33,341 bases of DNA. It comes from an uncultured Synechococcus sp. (GTDB lineage: Bacteria; Cyanobacteriota; Cyanobacteriia; PCC-6307; Cyanobiaceae). This document shows, one piece after another, positions 28,398-33,341 of the stretch (positions within the stretch are counted from its first letter, which is position 1; every line of letters begins with the position of its first letter). Under the pieces are notes generated by a model. The model was given only the letters and a program-made list of their open reading frames with translations. It was not told the DNA's origin and did not search any database. The translations under genes and the position numbers were made by a program. The stretch covers positions 1 to 33,341 of the forward strand of contig CAJXFG010000005.1 in the NCBI GenBank assembly GCA_913052185.1, read 5' to 3'.

Positions 28398-29405
28398 TTG
28401 AAGATTCTGTTCTGGGGTACTCCCACCTATGCGGTGCCAACACTCGATGCACTGCATCGCGCAGGACACGAGATCGTCGGTGTTGTGACACAGCCTGATC
28501 GCCGTCGCGGTCGAGGCAAACAACTGATGCCCTCAGCGGTGAAAGCTCGGGCCCTTGAGCTTGATCTGCAGGTGTTCACACCGGAGAGAATCCGCCTGGA
28601 TCACAGCTGTCAACAACACCTGGCTGATCTCGGAGCTGATCTCTCTGTGGTTGTGGCCTTCGGACAGATTCTGCCCACTGAAGTGCTGGTGCAACCACCA
28701 CTTGGTTGCTGGAACGGTCACGGTTCGCTTCTGCCTCGCTGGCGAGGAGCCGGGCCCATTCAATGGTGCATTCTCGAAGGTGATGCTGAAACCGGTGTCG
28801 GCGTGATGGCCATGGAGGAGGGGTTGGATACCGGCCCCGTCCTCCTTGAGCGGACACTCGACATTGGCTTGCTCGAGAACGCGCATCAGCTGGGTGATCG
28901 ACTGAGCCAACTGACAGCAGATCTGATGGTTGAAGCGATCCCCAGAATTCAAGCCGCTGGACCAGGACCGGAAGATGAGCGACATCGCAGGTTGGGAGTA
29001 CGACCGCAGTCAGCGGAGTTCACCTATGCGCGGATGCTCAAAAAAACTGATTATTCAATTGACTGGTCCTGTTCCGCGCTGGCCATTCATCGCAAGGTGA
29101 TGGGCCTGTTCCCAGGGGCTGTGACTCTCTGGAAGGGCAAAAGGCTCAAAATCATGATCACCGAGCCATTGATCGAGAGGCTGCGAGACCAGCTCAGCGC
29201 TGATGTCCGGGATCTGGTGGGGCGGTGGCCAACCGGTGATCATCCAGGCGGTACCGTTCTCGAAAGCAATGCCGCTGGTGTTGTCGTCAGCAGCTCGGGC
29301 TGTCCGTTGCTGATCAGAGAAGCGCAACTGGAAGGCAAAGGGCGCTGCAGTGGCCAGGCTCTTGCTCAGCAATTGCAGGCGACCCCAGGCGACAGGCTGG
29401 GCTGA
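28398..29405 (+). CDS. fmt: Methionyl-tRNA formyltransferase
   Basis: KILFWGTPTYAVPTLDALHRAGHEIVGVVTQPDRRRGRGKQLMPSAVKARALELDLQVFTPERIR, GCWNGHGSLLPRWRGAGPIQWCILEGDAETGVGVMAMEEGLDTGPVL. Likely TTG start at 28398; TTG 28392 also possible. Confidence 0.95.
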   Translation: MKILFWGTPTYAVPTLDALHRAGHEIVGVVTQPDRRRGRGKQLMPSAVKARALELDLQVFTPERIRLDHSCQQHLADLGADLSVVVAFGQILPTEVLVQPPLGCWNGHGSLLPRWRGAGPIQWCILEGDAETGVGVMAMEEGLDTGPVLLERTLDIGLLENAHQLGDRLSQLTADLMVEAIPRIQAAGPGPEDERHRRLGVRPQSAEFTYARMLKKTDYSIDWSCSALAIHRKVMGLFPGAVTLWKGKRLKIMITEPLIERLRDQLSADVRDLVGRWPTGDHPGGTVLESNAAGVVVSSSGCPLLIREAQLEGKGRCSGQALAQQLQATPGDRLG

Positions 29406-29429
29406 CCAGCTGGTGTGACGGCCCCCTGG

Positions 29430-30563
29430 TCAGCGACTGCGTTGACGCGGCCCCGTGGATCCTCCCTTGCGACGTGAGCGGTGTGGGCTACGGCGTTTGC
29501 CGCCGCTGAGGTCCAAGGGAGGTGCCTTCAGGACCGTCGGCTCGAATCCCCTCACATTTTCCTTGCGCAGGGCTTCCCCGGTCAGTCGCTCGATCGCTTG
29601 AAGCAACAGCGATTCCTCCGCGGCAACAAGCGAGATGGCATGGCCGGTTTCTCCGGCACGACCGGTACGACCGATGCGGTGGACATAATCCTCCGCGACA
29701 TTGGGAAGATCCAGATTGACAACATGCGGCAACTGCTGGATATCGATTCCTCGCGCGGCAATGTCAGTCGCCACAAGAACTCTCACACTGCCCTGTTTGA
29801 AGCCCTGCAATGCACGAGTTCTTGCTCCCTGGCTCTTGTTGCCGTGAATCGCTGCTGCTTCGAGGCCTTCCTTGCTGAGTCTCTCCGCCACTCGGTTGGC
29901 ACCGTGCTTTGTTCGCGAAAACACCAACACCTGACGCCAGTTCCCAGTTCTGATGAGGTGACTGAGAAGTTCAGACTTGCGTTTCATGTCGCAGGGATGA
30001 ACCACCTGCTCCACTGAACGCGCTGTCTGGTTTTCAGGTGTGACCTGGATCTGAAGAGGTTGATGCAACAAACCGGTCGCCAGCTTGCGAATCGGTGGAC
30101 TGAACGTGGCAGAGAAAAGCAGGGTCTGCCGCTGCTCCGGCATGAGGCGAATCAATCGGCGGATGTCATGGATGAATCCCATATCAAGCATCCGATCCGC
30201 CTCATCCAGCACGAGGCATTCCAACTGTTCGAATCGCAGAACCCCCTGCTGGTGCAGATCGAGCAGACGGCCTGGTGTGGCCACGAGCAGATCCACACCC
30301 CTCTGCAGTCGTTCAATCTGCGGATTGATCTTCACCCCGCCGAACACCACATCACTTCGCAGGGGAAGGTGACGGCCGTAGGCACGCACATTGTCATGCA
30401 CCTGAGCAGCAAGCTCACGGGTCGGTGTCAACACCAAGGCCCTGACCTGTCTCCGTGCGCACCGTCTGCCATGGCTGAGACGCTCAAGCATCGGCAGAGT
30501 GAACCCGGCTGTTTTTCCAGTGCCGGTCTGCGCAGCTGCCATGACATCCCGGCCACGGATCAC
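29430..30563 (-). CDS. DEAD-box ATP-dependent RNA helicase (RhlE-like); coding sequence clearly extends upstream of 30563
   Basis: [64 protein letters not shown]. Frame upstream to 30722 encodes [40 protein letters not shown] (Q-motif) but has no standard start codon. Confidence 0.92.
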   Translation of the reverse strand: MIRGRDVMAAAQTGTGKTAGFTLPMLERLSHGRRCARRQVRALVLTPTRELAAQVHDNVRAYGRHLPLRSDVVFGGVKINPQIERLQRGVDLLVATPGRLLDLHQQGVLRFEQLECLVLDEADRMLDMGFIHDIRRLIRLMPEQRQTLLFSATFSPPIRKLATGLLHQPLQIQVTPENQTARSVEQVVHPCDMKRKSELLSHLIRTGNWRQVLVFSRTKHGANRVAERLSKEGLEAAAIHGNKSQGARTRALQGFKQGSVRVLVATDIAARGIDIQQLPHVVNLDLPNVAEDYVHRIGRTGRAGETGHAISLVAAEESLLLQAIERLTGEALRKENVRGFEPTVLKAPPLDLSGGKRRSPHRSRRKGGSTGPRQRSR

Positions 30564-30776
30564 TGCTGGAATGGCCTGTTCCTGAATCGGCGAAGGGTGA
30601 CGGTACCCCTTGTCCCTCAGCGCTTTGAGAAGAGGTTCCCCCAGCCCAAGGTCATCGAAGCTGACCTGATGATTGATCGTGACAGTGGACTCGCCGATCG
30701 TGGAGATCTCGAATCTTTCAGCCTAGAAGGCAGCCAACTTGAGCCCTGACCAAGAACCCCATCTCAACCGGGATGA

Positions 30777-31010
30777 TCAGGTGATCTTCCAGACGGCATC
30801 CTCAGGAATATCTGGAGCAGCGTGAGGATCGGATGGTTCCTGCTGGGTCACACGCCAGGAGGGGACTCTGGTGTCGCGGTAGTTGCCATGCTGGATCAGG
30901 ATCCCATCCTGGTCATCCTTGGTGGCATAAAACCCCCCTTCCCAGCGGGATTTCTGATTCAGACCGCCACGAAACCAGACCCAGCAGCGTTCACGTTTCA
31001 TCGATGTCAT
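30777..31010 (-). CDS. Small conserved protein of unknown function (77 aa)
   Basis: MTSMKRERCWVWFRGGLNQKSRWEGGFYATKDDQDGILIQHGNYRDTRVPSWRVTQQEPSDPHAAPDIPEDAVWKIT; ATGA overlap with the upstream gene. Confidence 0.7.
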   Translation of the reverse strand: MTSMKRERCWVWFRGGLNQKSRWEGGFYATKDDQDGILIQHGNYRDTRVPSWRVTQQEPSDPHAAPDIPEDAVWKIT

Positions 31011-31342
31011 GACGACCGGTGGATGCAACGCTCGCACGGACCTTCAGGAATCACAGCGCAGCGCATCAGAGGACTGCGCGCATTGAAACGACAGGTCGGG
31101 TCACCAATCACCCACCCATGCTGAAACCAACGCGCATCGGAGGGTCGCTTCTGAGTTTTCACCATCAGCACGACCGAACTCAGCTGATAACGACCGGAGT
31201 GGAGGCGGTAACGATGGCGACACTGCAACACCAGAAAACTGTTGCTGTCATGAACAAACCAGCGTCCAGGTGAAGGAGGCTCGTCCAATTCGCAGCGGTC
31301 CAGCAGATGCTCACTGCCTGACTGGCGGATCTCCACGAGCAC
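31007..31342 (-). CDS. DUF6464-like small protein
   Basis: MLVEIRQSGSEHLLDRCELDEPPSPGRWFVHDSNSFLVLQCRHRYRLHSGRYQLSSVVLMVK...PEGPCERCIHRSS; C-terminal GPCxxC pattern. Confidence 0.65.
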   Translation of the reverse strand: MLVEIRQSGSEHLLDRCELDEPPSPGRWFVHDSNSFLVLQCRHRYRLHSGRYQLSSVVLMVKTQKRPSDARWFQHGWVIGDPTCRFNARSPLMRCAVIPEGPCERCIHRSS

Positions 31343-31346
31343 GAGC

Positions 31347-32066
31347 TCAGGACTCCTCTGCTGCAGGAGCTTCGCGCAGGGAAAATCCCCAGACCAGCAG
31401 TCCCATCACGGCCGCGAGAGTGAGGAGTTCAGATGGATGAAGCGATGGAAGAGCCATCAATACCAGCAACTTGAGACCAACGAACCCGACTGCCAGGAAA
31501 CCTGCTGTTTCAAGCCTTGGATAGATCTGCAGCCAGCGGATGAACAGACCTGAGGTGAAGCGCAAGGCGACCACTCCGATCAAGGCACCCGTCAACACAA
31601 GTAGCAACTGATCACTGATGGCAACTGCAGCGGCAACACTGTCGATGGAAAAAGCGAGGTCGGTGACCGCCAGCGTGAGCACGGTTCGACTGAACCGAAT
31701 CGGTACGGATGACGTTTCAGCGGATGCATCACTGGTCTGGTCATCAGCTGAATTCCAGTGTCTGAAGCAGAGCCAGAGCAGATATCCACCTGCAATCAGC
31801 TGAATCGGAGGAAACGCGAGTACGTACTGCGCCATCAGAATCAAGCCAACGCGCAGGCCGAAGGCCATCACGATGCCGAGATTCAGAGCCCTGCGTTCAA
31901 GAGCTGGATCGCGTTGCTCCCGCGCGATTGCTGCCAACGCAATCGCGTTGTCAGCTGAGAGCAGCAACTCGAGAGTGACAAGAACCGGTAACAGCGGCAA
32001 CAGCTCACCCAGCTGGTCGACGCCGTCTAACCAGGCAGTGAGTGAAGGCAGTGCAGCTGTATCCAT
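31347..32066 (-). CDS. TerC family integral membrane protein
   Basis: LVTLELLLSADNAIALAAIAREQRDPALERRALNLGIVMAFGLRVGLILMAQYVL ... LTLAVTDLAFSIDSVAAAVAISDQLLLVLTGALIGVVALRF; TerC SADNA and SIDSVxA motifs. Confidence 0.9.
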   Translation of the reverse strand: MDTAALPSLTAWLDGVDQLGELLPLLPVLVTLELLLSADNAIALAAIAREQRDPALERRALNLGIVMAFGLRVGLILMAQYVLAFPPIQLIAGGYLLWLCFRHWNSADDQTSDASAETSSVPIRFSRTVLTLAVTDLAFSIDSVAAAVAISDQLLLVLTGALIGVVALRFTSGLFIRWLQIYPRLETAGFLAVGFVGLKLLVLMALPSLHPSELLTLAAVMGLLVWGFSLREAPAAEES

Positions 32067-32103
32067 TTCCGCAGCCTAGAAATGGAAGACATCGATCAGT
32101 GGA

Positions 32104-32919
32104 ATGCGAACCCACGCACAGCTCTGCCATGTGAGTTCTGACCACTACGTGGTTCTGGTGGAGGCCTTCGAGGGAACCACACCACTCGGGAGTGCTCTCG
32201 GTGAGGGGCGCACGGCCACCGATGCCGAAGATCAGGCACTTGTTCGATTGCACTCAAGACTCGGCTCGTCCCAGCCGCTGAGGACCAAGCAAGCACCGCT
32301 GAGCGGCAAGACGGAACCCACCGCCTCAAAATCTGATCAGCCCCTCCCGGAGGAGAAGACCAAACCGGACCACGGGGAACGATCAAAACCCTCGGCGCCG
32401 GTGAGGCGCGCGGCCCCGTCGCCCCCAGCAGAGGCCTCTGCGCCAACAGAGTCAGCAACCCACTCCACAGCCGACATCTCGCCACCCCTTGAGAGCGGGT
32501 CTGATCCGCAGCCACCGAGCGAAGCTCCGACAGATCCTGAGGATTGGAGTGAAGAGTTGACCGCGATTGATCTGGAGCTCCAGAGGGTGGGATGGGATCG
32601 CGACAGCGAAAAGATTTATCTCGAGCGTGCATTCGGACATGCAAGCCGCCATCGACTGACGCGCTTCAGTGATCTGATGGCCTATCTCAAACGTCTTCGA
32701 GATCTTTCACCGGGGAGTGATCCACAGCTTGCAACGATTCCTTTGCGCCGTTCTGATCTGGTGATGCAGGGTGACGAAATTCTCGAACGCCTGCAGTGGA
32801 GCCAGCAACAGGCAAAAGACTTTCTGAATCAACATCACCAGGCCAGTTCTCGTCAACAACTCAGCGACGAACAATTGTTGGATTTCAACATGAAACTGGA
32901 GGAGCAACTAATTAATTGA
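32104..32919 (+). CDS. Hypothetical protein: small N-terminal domain, Pro/Ser/Lys-rich linker, helical C-terminal domain
   Basis: MRTHAQLCHVSSDHYVVLVEAFEGTTPLGSALGEGRTATDAEDQALVRLHSRL, about 85 aa low-complexity linker, then WSEELTAIDLELQRVGWDRDSEKIYLERAFGHASRHRLTRFSDLMAYLKRLRDL. Confidence 0.75.
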   Translation: MRTHAQLCHVSSDHYVVLVEAFEGTTPLGSALGEGRTATDAEDQALVRLHSRLGSSQPLRTKQAPLSGKTEPTASKSDQPLPEEKTKPDHGERSKPSAPVRRAAPSPPAEASAPTESATHSTADISPPLESGSDPQPPSEAPTDPEDWSEELTAIDLELQRVGWDRDSEKIYLERAFGHASRHRLTRFSDLMAYLKRLRDLSPGSDPQLATIPLRRSDLVMQGDEILERLQWSQQQAKDFLNQHHQASSRQQLSDEQLLDFNMKLEEQLIN

Positions 32920-32991
32920 CTAACACCAATCACACCTGTAGACAAAACAAAGCCGTGAACGAACCTTGATTTCAGGTTGATCAGAGTTGTG

Positions 32992-33312
32992 TTAATTAGA
33001 GGATGCAATCGCATCGGGAATGTCAGCGCTGGGAGACTCAAAGCGACCTTCGAGAACGAACTCCAGACGCAATTTCATGAAGGTGATGAAATTGGAATCC
33101 GTGGAGACCACCGCCGCTGACGGTTGCGGCACCTGATCACGAATCGCCGTCATGGCAGGGCTGTTCAGAAATGCCGGTTGGCGAACCAGCCAGAAATCGA
33201 TTTCCTTGCCTTTTTCCGCATAGTGGCGACGTCGCTCCTTGAGAACTTCCTCAAGCGGCTCCTCCTGGGTCAGAAACCGTTCGCTTGCAGCAACGAAGTA
33301 ATAGGTGCTCAT
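32992..33312 (-). CDS. ycf54: Ycf54 (DUF2488), cyclase accessory protein
   Basis: MSTYYFVAASERFLTQEEPLEEVLKERRRHYAEKGKEIDFWLVRQPAFLNSPAMTAIRDQVPQPSAAVVSTDSNFITFMKLRLEFVLEGRFESP, characteristic Ycf54 pattern. Confidence 0.93.
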   Translation of the reverse strand: MSTYYFVAASERFLTQEEPLEEVLKERRRHYAEKGKEIDFWLVRQPAFLNSPAMTAIRDQVPQPSAAVVSTDSNFITFMKLRLEFVLEGRFESPSADIPDAIASSN

Positions 33313-33341
33313 CAATCCTGGCTGGCGAACAAGGGCTCACG

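Noticed and set aside
32096-32644. 182-aa minus-strand ORF opposite the linker protein
   Set aside because: Arises from the low-complexity GC-rich linker; the plus frame has a sensible start and domain-like ends.
1-33341. CRISPR arrays, insertion sequences, prophage or integrase genes, toxin-antitoxin or defence cassettes
   Set aside because: No regularly spaced repeats, transposase/integrase motifs or defence-type domains seen; gene content is core housekeeping and photosynthesis.

Overview
The window is a dense, ordinary-looking stretch of core chromosome from a marine picocyanobacterium, Synechococcus-like by gene content and protein style. I see no phage, transposon, CRISPR array or defence island. 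Gene order: metG (3' part), lptC-like lipoprotein, CCB2/4-type cofactor assembly protein (-), TerB-like, Psb32/TPM-like, pxcA, cobU/P, trmL, LysM+M23 peptidase, tRNA-Met(CAU) (-), small conserved protein (-), 2-Cys peroxiredoxin, UPF0182 (-), ftsH (-), rpmF, glycerate kinase (-), ycf20/DUF565 (-), HAD phosphatase (-), recJ, ClC-type channel/antiporter, psb30/ycf12 (-), YkgJ-like Cys-cluster protein, two half-size UPF0016 genes, zam-like degenerate RNase II/R, ubiX, hypothetical, DUF2996, acsF, tldD, tldE/pmbA, fmt, DEAD-box helicase (-), two small conserved genes (-), TerC-family (-), unknown linker protein, ycf54 (-). The main points for a second look are: (1) an RNB-family protein whose catalytic motifs look erased and which carries a Cys-rich segment where the active site should be, consistent with the cyanobacterial Zam clade; (2) two real small genes, rpmF and psb30, that are absent from the supplied ORF track, each overlapping a neighbour tail-to-tail; (3) a DEAD-box helicase with no ATG/GTG/TTG start upstream of its Q-motif; (4) a tandem pair of half-size UPF0016 transporter genes; (5) acsF and ycf54, both needed for the Mg-protoporphyrin ester cyclase, in one neighbourhood. 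All family calls come from reading translated motifs by eye; no database search was run.
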